Shown here one piece after another: positions 56,630 to 64,000 of a stretch of DNA of 64,000 bases (the stretch's first letter is position 1; each line of letters starts with the position of its first letter). The stretch lies in the NCBI GenBank assembly GCA_903904835.1, contig CAIVEI010000146.1:1-64000 (forward strand), read 5' to 3'. Source of the stretch: an uncultured Schlesneria sp. Lineage in GTDB: Bacteria > Planctomycetota > Planctomycetia > Planctomycetales > Planctomycetaceae. Under the pieces are notes generated by a model, which was given only the letters and a program-made list of their open reading frames with translations, did no database searches and was not told the origin of the DNA. The position numbers and the translations under genes are program-made.

Positions 56630-57952
56630 TCAGAAGTCGTCGTCCTCCTCGTCTTCCTCATCTTCATCTTCCGCGTATTCACCTCGTGCACCCGCTTCAA
56701 GAATCGCTCGACCGGCGGCAATCGATCGTTCATCCGGAGCACGAAGATCGTCATTCATTTCCAGTTCCCAGCAACAATGGAGTGCATAGGCATCTTCGGG
56801 AGACATGTCTGGATTAGTCTCGTCAAATAACGAGAACGTCGCGCTGCCGTAACATCCCAGACCAGAATCGTCGGATTCACCCGCTTCTTCCGCGATGTAA
56901 CGATAGCGAAATAACCAGAGTTGCCGGACATCATTTGTGGGTGGCCAGAAAAGCTCTCTCGTATCGTACTGCTCGATCTCATCTGGCGGTCGACCAAATT
57001 CCTGAGGATGAGCCAGCCAGTCACACATGTCGGCCATGGCCCGAAAATCAGGTTCATTGGCCTCATCGGGAATCGCATCGTCTCGTCCGAGTTCTTCGAG
57101 ATAAGCGCAAGCCGTTGTCGAATAATTGCGGTCCAGGCATGTACGAACGAGAAATTTTAAACCCGCATCGCTGCCAAGCCGGGCAGATGCCCAGGCAGCT
57201 TCCATCTGAACAGCGGGATCAGGGTGATCCATCGCAAGCGCCAATAACTGTTCCCGTTCCGGTTCACTAATAAAGGGAAGGGATGCCGCAGAACTGTGAG
57301 CAAAACTGAATTCGTCCTTCTTGCTGCTTCTCAGCCAGTGCTTTAACCGTTGAACGCCATCATGAGTGTTGAACGGGTGTTGAGAGATAAAATCTTCTCG
57401 AGCCAGTCGATTGACCCAGTCCAAAAATGCCACGCACGCGAATCCGTCGGGCAATGGGTCACTCAGTCGATCGATCAGTTCCGGTAACACGGGATCTTGA
57501 TCACCCAACTGCTCAAAAATCACGGACCAGAGATAGCCTTCCCTTAGAATCGGGTGATAGGCGGCTTGCACCAGTCGATCCAGCCCTTCTTCCAATCCAT
57601 AGCGAGCAAAAATCTTGATCGCGAACAACAATTCGTTCTGTTGTTCTTCGGCAAAAGAAAGTCGAGCGTCATACGCTTGAATCAAAAGGGGAATGCCTCG
57701 TTTGACCAGGTATTGAAACGGGCTGACAGCAGTGACCGACTGAAATAATGAGACCAACTGGTGAAATGCCGTAAACAGCCCCGGGGCTTCCATCGGCCGG
57801 TCGAGATACTGTTCCAGGGCATCCACAAGAGATTCGGCGTCGTCGAGAGTTTCGATTTCGTAATTTCTTAGCTCGTTAAGAGCCTCAAATAAATCTCCGC
57901 CGTCTGCCAGACCTCGTTCCAGAGCCGCCTGCAAAGGAGTCAACTTCGCCAT
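56630..57952 (-). CDS. HEAT-repeat protein with an acidic tail
   Basis: A 440-residue cytosolic protein. Helical repeats run through much of it (for example LLALAMDHPDPAVQMEAAWASARLGSD, a HEAT-type unit), followed by a folded domain and an extreme acidic tail (EDEDEEDEEDDD). No enzyme signature is seen, so it probably binds proteins. The ATG at 57952 (MAKLTPLQAAL) is preferred over one 16 codons upstream. A structured inverted repeat lies beyond its stop. smpB is upstream on the same strand with a 63-bp gap, so co-transcription is possible. Confidence 0.75.
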   Translation of the reverse strand: MAKLTPLQAALERGLADGGDLFEALNELRNYEIETLDDAESLVDALEQYLDRPMEAPGLFTAFHQLVSLFQSVTAVSPFQYLVKRGIPLLIQAYDARLSFAEEQQNELLFAIKIFARYGLEEGLDRLVQAAYHPILREGYLWSVIFEQLGDQDPVLPELIDRLSDPLPDGFACVAFLDWVNRLAREDFISQHPFNTHDGVQRLKHWLRSSKKDEFSFAHSSAASLPFISEPEREQLLALAMDHPDPAVQMEAAWASARLGSDAGLKFLVRTCLDRNYSTTACAYLEELGRDDAIPDEANEPDFRAMADMCDWLAHPQEFGRPPDEIEQYDTRELFWPPTNDVRQLWLFRYRYIAEEAGESDDSGLGCYGSATFSLFDETNPDMSPEDAYALHCCWELEMNDDLRAPDERSIAAGRAILEAGARGEYAEDEDEEDEEDDDF

Positions 57953-58015
57953 CACTATCCATTTCACTTGTATTCGAGACGCTTTCAAACGTTGATTCAC
58001 AAAACGGGTCCAGAG

Positions 58016-58504
58016 TCAATCGGGTTGCCGACGCATGGCTTGCCGAATTTCTCGATCAGCGTCATGTTCTTTCAGTTTGTCCCGCTTGTCATGTCGTTTC
58101 AGACCTTTTCCAACCGCGATGGTGACTTTGACATTTCCGCGGACGAGATGGACCTCAAGCGGGACAATTGACAGTCCCTTCTGACTTGCAACCTCGGCAA
58201 ATTTGCGGATTTCTCGACGATGGAGCAATAATTTGCGTTGCCGTTTGGGATCGTGATTCAGATAGGTCGCCTGGGGATATTCTGCGATATCACATCCCAC
58301 CAGCCAGACCTCGTGACCCTGAACTCGTACGTAGGCCTCTTCGATCGAGATTTTATTATTTCGTACGCTTTTCACTTCGCTGCCGTGCAGCATGATTCCG
58401 CATTCCAGCGATTGCGTCAGCTCGTACTCGTGCTTCGCTTTACGATTGCGACAGACCACGCGGGAAAGTGAATAGTCAGGTTTGGAGTCAGCAGGTTTGG
58501 CCAT
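58016..58504 (-). CDS. smpB: SsrA-binding protein
   Basis: The partner of tmRNA in trans-translation, rescuing stalled ribosomes. It has 162 residues from MAKPADSKPD. AKHEYELTQSLECGIMLHGSEVKSVR, IEEAYVRVQGHEVWLVGCDIAEY, DPKRQRKLLLHRREI and the basic tail after GKGLKRHDKRDKLKEHD match the family. A start four codons upstream is also open. No tmRNA gene was recognised nearby. The gene upstream is divergent. Confidence 0.95.
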   Translation of the reverse strand: MAKPADSKPDYSLSRVVCRNRKAKHEYELTQSLECGIMLHGSEVKSVRNNKISIEEAYVRVQGHEVWLVGCDIAEYPQATYLNHDPKRQRKLLLHRREIRKFAEVASQKGLSIVPLEVHLVRGNVKVTIAVGKGLKRHDKRDKLKEHDADREIRQAMRRQPD

Positions 58505-58875
58505 ATTTCGTCTCAAGGCTCTCGACAGTCAATTTCGAAAACCAATTTCTGCATCTCTGTGAGACGCTTACGTTCATACGTTCAGAAGCAATGGATTCCC
58601 ATTCTAGCCATGTCAGGTCCGTCTGCGAAATAGGTGGACGTGCCGCCGCGACCCGACTTCGGAATTCTATTCTTGAACCGATTCTCTGGAAATCGGGTGA
58701 GAATTGTCTTCCCGCGCGGGCAGAGTCGTACTTGTCGGATTAATCGATTCAGACGGCCCGGTTGAAACTGGATGTTTCTGGAAAACAACGACGATGCTGC
58801 CGCACGTTTCTTTTTGTGAACTAAGTTTCAATCAAGAGAATATTCGCGGTCATCTAGAAAAAGAGAGGTTTACGA
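58505..58875. other. Divergent intergenic region, 371 bp
   Basis: It separates smpB (minus) from a small plus-strand reading frame at 58876. It probably holds promoters for both. I see no convincing gene or repeat. Confidence 0.4.
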
Positions 58876-59069
58876 ATGACAACCGCAACCATGAATCCGA
58901 AAATCGAGAAACTGTTAGACGAGATCCTCAGCAAATTTATCGGACCTGAATCAGGAACTCGGCGACAACCCTGTTCGAGACCAGCCTCAAAGACTTATGG
59001 TCATTCAGCCGCGTCGAAAGCCTCGCAGAAGAAATGATCGCCATCGGCATCAATGGAATTGACCGCTGA
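58876..59069 (+). pseudogene. Small gene, apparently broken by a frameshift
   Basis: AGAGAGG about 7 nt before ATG 58876 is a good ribosome-binding site. The frame reads MTTATMNPKIEKLLDEILSK, then a hydrophilic, unlike tail, to a stop at 59035-59037. From about 58950 the frame that begins RNSATTLFETSLKDLWSFSR continues protein-like to a stop at 59067-59069. Joining the two would give about 64 residues of helical protein. I suspect one frameshift, but a real 53-residue protein cannot be excluded. The family is unknown. A terminator follows. Confidence 0.5.
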
Positions 59070-59101
59070 GAAAATTCCAGAGCGGTTTCGGAGCCCAAAG
59101 A

Positions 59102-59164
59102 AAACACAGTCCCCTCGTACCAGCTCTCTCCCAAAAACTGATACGAAGGGATTTGTGTTTTTTA
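59102..59164. terminator. Bidirectional terminator-like hairpin
   Basis: CCCT-CGTA-CAG (59112-59123) pairs with CTG-TACG-AGGG (59138-59150), one bulge and one mismatch. The stem is flanked by AAAACACA (59102-59109) and TGTGTTTT. On the plus strand ATTTGTGTTTTTT follows; on the minus strand GACTGTGTTTTCTTTG follows. It lies between a plus-strand small gene and the minus-strand regulator gene, so it can end both. Confidence 0.75.
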
Positions 59165-59201
59165 CGATTCAACTGCGAGTGCAGTTGGGGGCATCTTGGT
59201 A

Positions 59202-60722
59202 TCAGGCGGCACGGCGATCAATTTGATCGGAGACGCCAGCATCAGGAACAGTCGTCTGATCGCTCGGCGACCAGGCTTTCACGTTTGAGCCCGGCCCGCC
59301 ACGAGGAGGATATCCGTATTCTCGCAGCTTGCCGGAAAGTGTGCGAATTCCGATTTGCAAGGCCTTAGCGGTCTTTTCTCGGTTTCCTGCGAAACGGTTG
59401 AAGGCTGCTTCGATCAGCTTTCGTTCCATTTCGGCCAATGTCATACCGGGAAGTGCATCAGGACCGTCGTTGGAACATTCTTTTGACATCCAGGGGACGA
59501 GCATTTCAGCGGTCAGCTTCGAACCCCAGTCGAGTGCACAAGCCCGTTCGACCATGTTTTCGAGTTCGCGGACGTTGCCAGGCCAATCGTAACTCTGCAA
59601 AACATGCAGTGCATCGATCATGATGGAACGTGGCGGCTTCCCTTCGCGACCAGCAACGCGACGAAGAAAATATTCGGTTAAAGAGCCAATATCTTCTTTT
59701 CGTGAACGAAGCGTTGGCAATTCAATCCCGGATTGACAGATTTCTTCGTACAAATCGCGACGGAACAGTCCGCGGTCGACGAGTGTTTCCAGGTCGACAT
59801 GCGAGCCGAACACGAAACGAACATCAAACCGAACCCGTTCGTGACTGGTAGGATGCTCGAAGCGTTGTTCGCGAAGCAGGTTGACCAGTTGCTTCTGGAC
59901 CGGAAGAGCGATGTACTGGACCTGATCGAGCAGCAGCGTTCCACCGTCAGCTTGTTCGAGGCGGCCTGGCTTGTGGCGGGCCATGCCGCCGGGTTCATGT
60001 TCGAGTTGACCGAAAAGTTCTTCTTCCAGGGTTTCGGCAGATAACACGCTGCAATCGACTTTAACGAATGGACGATGGGCACGCCGACTGGAATCGTGAA
60101 TCGCCTGGGCAACAAGATCAATCCCTGTTCCTTGTTCACCCTTCAGCAGCACGCAGCCAGTTTGTTCTGCACTGTTTTGAACTTGCTGCCGTAAGACCTG
60201 CATTCCCTGACTGTGCCCCACCATATCGCGTAAGTTGCGATTGCTGAGCTGTCGTTTGAGTCGGCGATTTTCGGCATGCAATCGGGATCGCTGACTGGCA
60301 CTGGTCAGCACCCGAGAAAACGTGGTCGGAGAGTAAGGCTGTGACAGATGTTCAACACCTGTGGCACTCGAGAAGAGTTGCGGTGCATCAGCCGAGGCTT
60401 CGGTCACCACACAAACGACTTGAGTTGACCAACCCTTCTGTTGAATTTGACTCGTTAATCCCGAGACCGTTTCACCGGTTGAGAGAACGCCGACCAGACA
60501 AATGTCGGCACTTTGCGTATGCAGTGATTGCAAAGCCGCTTCGACGGATGAGACCGTTCGGCAGATCATTCCCAGCGTTTGACCGTCTTCGCACAATCGC
60601 CGAGCCATGTCGGGATCAGACGAGACGACCAGCACGGAAGGTGCCGGCTCGCCGGTTGGAGCAACTGGAGCCGAAATGGCTCGTTGTGGGAAGGGGATCA
60701 CATCGGGATGCGAAAAGTTCAT
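59202..60722 (-). CDS. Degenerate NtrC-type (sigma-54 enhancer-binding) regulator
   Basis: A 506-residue protein with receiver (about 28-140), AAA+ (about 168-390) and C-terminal Fis-type helix-turn-helix (AKALQIGIRTLSGKLREYG). Key residues are missing: the receiver phospho-Asp position is Gly78 (DICLVG); Walker A reads GEQGTGID (Lys to Ile201); the GAFTGA loop is absent (HEPGGM after ELFG); Walker B is LLLDQ instead of LFLDE. The DNA-binding domain looks intact. It therefore probably binds DNA without phosphorylation, ATP hydrolysis or sigma-54 contact. ATG at 60722 is chosen; a longer frame adds 47 unlike residues. Confidence 0.85.
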   Translation of the reverse strand: MNFSHPDVIPFPQRAISAPVAPTGEPAPSVLVVSSDPDMARRLCEDGQTLGMICRTVSSVEAALQSLHTQSADICLVGVLSTGETVSGLTSQIQQKGWSTQVVCVVTEASADAPQLFSSATGVEHLSQPYSPTTFSRVLTSASQRSRLHAENRRLKRQLSNRNLRDMVGHSQGMQVLRQQVQNSAEQTGCVLLKGEQGTGIDLVAQAIHDSSRRAHRPFVKVDCSVLSAETLEEELFGQLEHEPGGMARHKPGRLEQADGGTLLLDQVQYIALPVQKQLVNLLREQRFEHPTSHERVRFDVRFVFGSHVDLETLVDRGLFRRDLYEEICQSGIELPTLRSRKEDIGSLTEYFLRRVAGREGKPPRSIMIDALHVLQSYDWPGNVRELENMVERACALDWGSKLTAEMLVPWMSKECSNDGPDALPGMTLAEMERKLIEAAFNRFAGNREKTAKALQIGIRTLSGKLREYGYPPRGGPGSNVKAWSPSDQTTVPDAGVSDQIDRRAA

Positions 60723-61292
60723 ACTGGCACCGTGGTCTGGGAGGAAACCGTGCGAAGGGATGTGAGCGCACCGAAAGCGGTCAAGAAACGTGAATGTCAC
60801 GCCGTGAACGACTTCGATACAAACGAATTTTTTTGGGGGAGAAACCAACAGACAAACAGACATGAGGCAACGAACGAATGCTCGTGACCGGGGTGCCAGT
60901 CATTAACGAGAACCAGACATCGCGTTAGAAATGTAACGACGAACTGTCAGTGTTCCAATTAATGGCTGGCGGTTGAATCGAATTGTTTTTTGGGAGTTGG
61001 AGAAAGGCGGGCGAGGTGTATCGGCAAGGCCAAAGTCTGTCAACATGTTTTTCCTGTTTTTTCGAAATGTTTTTTCTTGACTTTCATTAATCATCGGTCA
61101 AGTATGCCGAGCTGATCGCGAATTCCTGAGTGCTGGCATTACCCGCAACCCCATCACGAGAAGAGTTTGAACCACGAAACAGACGAAATACACGAAAAAA
61201 TGAGTCGAGCGTAAGCCCCCGGATTCTTTTTTTCTACACAAGCTTCGCGGCGAGCGAAGAAACAAATCGTTAGTACTAACTAAGATTTTTTT
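60723..61292. other. Intergenic region, 570 bp, with a CACGAAA repeat
   Basis: It separates divergent genes. Bases 61171-61200 carry CACGAAA, ACGAAA and CACGAAA units spaced about 10 nt apart, a simple repeat that gives a misleading Phe/Val-rich frame on the minus strand. T-rich stretches at about 61045-61085 could be part of a promoter. No gene is supported. Confidence 0.5.
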
Positions 61293-61847
61293 ATGCCTCT
61301 TACGCGATATGCCCCTGAGGTCTCCTTTCCCCCTTACGCCTTCGTACCTGGAAAGCATCCTCATCCTGTCACCGATTCTCGCGGTCACAGCTTCGGGCAT
61401 TCACACGTCGTGCCAGATCCGTTGGATTCCTATTGGCCACGGAACTCAATTGAGTTTCTTTCGGCCGTTGATCTCTTCAATGCGGGCTACTACTGGGAAG
61501 CCCACGAAGCCTGGGAAGGGTTATGGATCGCTGCCGGTCGCAAGGGTGAGATCGCTGATTTTCTGAAGAGTCTGATCAAACTGGCTGCGGCGGGTGTGAA
61601 GGCACGCGAGGGCCAAATCAACGGAGTCCAGCGCCATGCGCGGCGGGCTGTCGAGTTGCTTGAGTTGATCCATACCGCACGACCGGCGGATCACGGAAAC
61701 TTTTGCGGTTTGAACCTGGATGACCTGATTCTCGGCGCACGATCATTGGCAGATCAACCAATCGTCGATGACACACCCTCGACGCTGGGTCGAGTTGTGA
61801 TTCCTATTCGACTGATGCTTAGCGATCTTGACCATGTTTCAACGTAG
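61293..61847 (+). CDS. DUF309-domain protein
   Basis: A 184-residue protein. FNAGYYWEAHEAWEGLWIAAG (about 63-83) and FLKSLIKLAAAGVKAREGQ (about 89-107) are the hallmark helices of DUF309, a small helical family with unknown function that often carries the WEAHExWE motif. The N-terminal 50 residues are unlike the family. The ATG at 61293 follows a T-rich stretch without a clear ribosome-binding site. The methyltransferase gene follows on the same strand. Confidence 0.85.
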   Translation: MPLTRYAPEVSFPPYAFVPGKHPHPVTDSRGHSFGHSHVVPDPLDSYWPRNSIEFLSAVDLFNAGYYWEAHEAWEGLWIAAGRKGEIADFLKSLIKLAAAGVKAREGQINGVQRHARRAVELLELIHTARPADHGNFCGLNLDDLILGARSLADQPIVDDTPSTLGRVVIPIRLMLSDLDHVST

Positions 61848-61988
61848 GCATATACCACGCCTTCACATCAATAAGGTAGGACGCCCAAATCCCTCGGATC
61901 GTCCAAATATCATTCGCGATCTCGACCGTCATTGCTTAACCCTTCCTCAGTCAAATACGATCACAACGAAAATTACAGGAGGCGGCTC

Positions 61989-62711
61989 GTGGTTCGCTTA
62001 TATCAACCCTCCTCCGATTCCAAAGCGATCACTGGTCTGAAATATCCCAGTCGATTACTGAAACAAGTGCTGGTCGGTCATGGTTTACGATTCGGCGGTC
62101 GTGTCCTTGTCGCAGGTTGCACGGACGGCGAACTGGTTCCATTCCTTGATGGGCTCGCATACCACGTGGATGCGATCGACGATTCCTCGGATGTCATCGA
62201 CGACGTGCGACAGAGATTTCCTCAATTCAAATTTCAATTGACGCGACTTGATGAATCGTTTCCGGTTGCCAACGAGGAATTCGATCTGGTCGTCGTCCAG
62301 GACTTATCCGTTTATCGCAATAATTTACTCGATCTGCGGACTCGAACAGCAACAGCGAATCTTCTTTCCTGCTTAAAACCAGGTGGGGATCTGGTCTTCG
62401 TCCGAAAAGAACCTGCTTCTCACGGCACTGATTCAGAACACGGTCCAGAATGCTGGAAGCGGCATCTCGCCTGTTTTCCAGGTCAGTTCGAATCAGTGAC
62501 ATACTGTGAATCGTTGCTCGAACGCTCCAATTGGGACTGGCTTTTTGGTGCACGGGAACATGGCAATTATTTTACCGTGACCCTGCAATCTCCTCCGGAA
62601 AAGCTGCACCGAAATTTCTGGCGCGACTTCGGCAGACGGGGTCTCATGACCGGACAAGGCCTCTGTTGCCAGTTGAAAACGGTCACAGAAGGCATTCGTC
62701 GCGCAGCGTGA
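61989..62711 (+). CDS. SAM-dependent methyltransferase, class I
   Basis: A 240-residue methyltransferase. RVLVAGCTDGELVPFL (about 37-52) is the SAM-binding motif I, followed by VDAIDDSSDVIDDVR (motif II) and FDLVVVQDLSVYRNNLLDL and CLKPGGDLVFVRKE. GTG at 61989 is chosen because a perfect AGGAGG (61977-61982) lies 6 nt upstream; a TTG at 61932 in frame lacks any ribosome-binding site. The substrate is unknown. It is downstream of DUF309. Confidence 0.85.
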   Translation: MVRLYQPSSDSKAITGLKYPSRLLKQVLVGHGLRFGGRVLVAGCTDGELVPFLDGLAYHVDAIDDSSDVIDDVRQRFPQFKFQLTRLDESFPVANEEFDLVVVQDLSVYRNNLLDLRTRTATANLLSCLKPGGDLVFVRKEPASHGTDSEHGPECWKRHLACFPGQFESVTYCESLLERSNWDWLFGAREHGNYFTVTLQSPPEKLHRNFWRDFGRRGLMTGQGLCCQLKTVTEGIRRAA

Positions 62712-62814
62712 CTTGCGTCTTGAAACGGCCAACTGCTAGCCTGAATAAGGACGAGAAGTTGGGACGTTCGGGTTGCTGGAGACGAAGTGATTTTGGAAAA
62801 GAAATCCGCGAAAA

Positions 62815-62916
62815 GGGTGGCACGGTTTTACCGTCTTCGGTAAGGCCGTGCTCTTCGGACACGTTATCGAACCATGAAGTCACGGCCTTGTCGAAGACTC
62901 CAAAACCGTGCCACCC
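62815..62916 (-). repeat. REPIN-like element, copy 6 (CACGGT subfamily, inverted)
   Basis: Terminal inverted repeats of 15 bp are perfect (62815-62829 with 62902-62916). Arm A pairs 62821-62833 with 62838-62850 (two T-G wobbles), loop TCTT. Arm B (62881-62910) is the exact reverse complement of arm 1 of copy 5, so this copy is inverted. CTTC (62853-62856) pairs with GAAG (62876-62879) in the middle arm. It lies between the methyltransferase gene and the cobalamin gene. Confidence 0.85.
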
Positions 62917-63104
62917 CAAGTTTCGACCTCGATTCCGGTCGTCAGCGCAACAGTATTGACCTACACCGGTTCATCGATCTTGTCGGCACGAATTGGTGAA
63001 GTCTTGTGGGCAGAGCCTGCGGCTGAACTATGATAAAACAGCCTTCGTTGAAAAAGTTTCGAGGGCAAAGTTCGTAACCGATTCTCATTTAATGAAGCCT
63101 GTAC

Positions 63105-63686
63105 ATGGTTTATCTCAACTGCATCTACACCAAAACAGGTGATTCCGGTGAAACTTCCCTTGGAGACGGTCGGCGAGTTCCCAAAACGGATCAGCGAATC
63201 GTGGCTTACGGCACGGTCGATGAATTGAATTCGGTGCTCGGATGCGTGCTCGCCGTTGGGCCATCAGCGGAAATTGTTCGCATGTTGACATTGATTCAGA
63301 ATGATCTTTTCGACGTTGGAGCCGACCTTTGTGTTCCGGAAACCGATGAACCACCCGCCTATACCCCATTACGAATGACCGTCGAGCAAGTGACACAACT
63401 CGAACGCTGGATTGATTCTGCCACCGAAAGACTGCAACCATTAACGAGTTTTATCCTTCCGGCAGGCTCCGTCGCCTCGGCAAATCTGCACGTGGCTCGA
63501 ACGGTTTGTCGTCGAGCTGAAATCGAAGTGCTTCGACTGACGCAAGTTGAACGAGTCAATCCGCAGGTCCAAATCTATCTCAATCGTCTTTCTGACCTGC
63601 TTTTTGTGGTTGCCCGGTTGGCCAACGACGACGGAAAAAGTGACGTTCTCTGGGTTCCAGGGGCAAATCGAAACGCGGATCAGTAG
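63105..63686 (+). CDS. Cob(I)alamin adenosyltransferase, PduO type
   Basis: A 193-residue ATP:cob(I)alamin adenosyltransferase (MMAB/PduO family), which adds the adenosyl group to make coenzyme B12. The ATP-binding segment YTKTGDSGETSLGDGRRV (about 8-25) and the conserved AYGTVDELNSVLG (about 34-46), FILPAGSVASANLHVARTVCRRAE (about 120-143) and YLNRLSDLLFVVARL are all present. ATG at 63105 begins MVYLNCIYTKTGD. Presumed cytosolic trimer. No B12-dependent enzyme lies beside it. Confidence 0.93.
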   Translation: MVYLNCIYTKTGDSGETSLGDGRRVPKTDQRIVAYGTVDELNSVLGCVLAVGPSAEIVRMLTLIQNDLFDVGADLCVPETDEPPAYTPLRMTVEQVTQLERWIDSATERLQPLTSFILPAGSVASANLHVARTVCRRAEIEVLRLTQVERVNPQVQIYLNRLSDLLFVVARLANDDGKSDVLWVPGANRNADQ

Positions 63687-63770
63687 AAAACCCCATTGAC
63701 CCGCACTGGTCAGGCCCGAAGAATCCAAATCTGATTGCGCCGAAAAACTTCTCGATGCCGAATGTGACAG

Positions 63771-64000
63771 ATGGGTTCTCAAATGCCTTCTCCGAATGAT
63801 CAAGAGTCCGATCCAACCCTGGAACAGGATGACCGATTCCCATCCGGACCGTGGGAAGGATATTTTCTGCAGCCCGGATTGTCCGGTCGTCAGACGATGG
63901 AACTCTTTCTAACCTTCCGCGAAGGGAAGATGCGCGGTGAGGGTCGAGACATCGTGGGCGAATTCTTGATCAGCGGCAGTTACGAACGAGATTCTGGCAA
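63771..64000 (+). CDS. Gene cut by the right edge
   Basis: The frame from ATG 63771 (or 63783) stays open to the edge. Its start reads MGSQMPSPNDQESD and continues PWEGYFLQPGLSGRQTMELF and MRGEGRDIVGEFLISGSYE, a protein-like beta-rich sequence. No family is recognised from the visible part. It follows the cobalamin adenosyltransferase gene after about 85 bp on the same strand. Confidence 0.6.
   Translation, partial: MGSQMPSPNDQESDPTLEQDDRFPSGPWEGYFLQPGLSGRQTMELFLTFREGKMRGEGRDIVGEFLISGSYERDSG

Noticed and set aside
61098-61400. Minus-strand Phe/Val-rich open frame
   Set aside because: It is the translation of the CACGAAA repeat and overlaps the start of the DUF309 gene.

Overview
The window is most likely from a planctomycete chromosome (Planctomycetaceae-like). 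Supporting families include paired DUF1573 periplasmic proteins, a BBP7-type outer-membrane barrel, a DUF1598-like protein, a DUF11-repeat envelope protein, a very long secreted TPR/PQQ-propeller protein, an Hsp70-like protein with a long C-terminal extension, Tat-exported proteins and a glycosidase with a concanavalin-type domain. Genes are mostly single or in short runs on both strands. No rRNA, tRNA, CRISPR array, phage or insertion sequence was recognised. The assignment rests on protein families, not on a database search.

Layout: 1-10 kb holds a gene cut by the left edge, glycyl-tRNA synthetase, a Gfo/Idh-type protein, two tandem DUF1573 genes, cysK, rpmB, gatC, a small zinc-ribbon protein, a STAS-domain protein and a coiled-coil zinc-ribbon protein. 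10-30 kb holds a membrane metallophosphoesterase, a lone sugar-type ABC ATPase, a GH51-like arabinofuranosidase, the PQQ/TPR giant, a SRAP protein with fabI, a TPR protein, the DUF11 protein, a BBP7 barrel and a DegT aminotransferase followed by a strong terminator. 31-38 kb holds moaE, moaD, the Hsp70-like gene, an unknown membrane protein and glnA. 38-50 kb holds a pseudo-protease of family M16, a secreted unknown, an O-methyltransferase, an HSL-type esterase, adenylate kinase, a duplicated LTxxQ-like protein, a TIM-barrel isomerase coupled to aroB, a SGNH esterase and the DUF1598-like protein. 50-64 kb holds unknowns, an S9 peptidase, two Tat-exported proteins, a HEAT-repeat protein, smpB, a small apparently broken gene, a degenerate NtrC-like regulator, a DUF309 protein, a methyltransferase, a PduO-type cobalamin adenosyltransferase and a gene cut by the right edge.

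The most interesting structure lies mainly between genes. Six copies of an approximately 100-bp element, at about 0.5, 22.4, 36.2, 48.1, 54.9 and 62.9 kb, each sit just downstream of a gene. Each is two inverted hairpins of about 30 nt around a third TCTTCG/CGAAGA arm, closed by a short outer stem, so it can be drawn as a four-way junction and resembles a REPIN (inverted REP doublet). Two subfamilies exchange CACTGC/GCAGTG for CACGGT/ACCGTG on both sides of the stems, so pairing is kept, and the two hairpin loops are complementary (GTCTTCG/CGAAGAC). A different repeat has entered the Hsp70-like coding sequence twice in the same frame, beside a 19-bp hairpin in the coding DNA.

Several proteins look like degenerate members of enzyme families: the NtrC-like protein has lost the receiver Asp, Walker A Lys, GAFTGA and Walker B Glu; the M16 protein has lost HxxEH; the Gfo/Idh protein has lost the EKP lysine.
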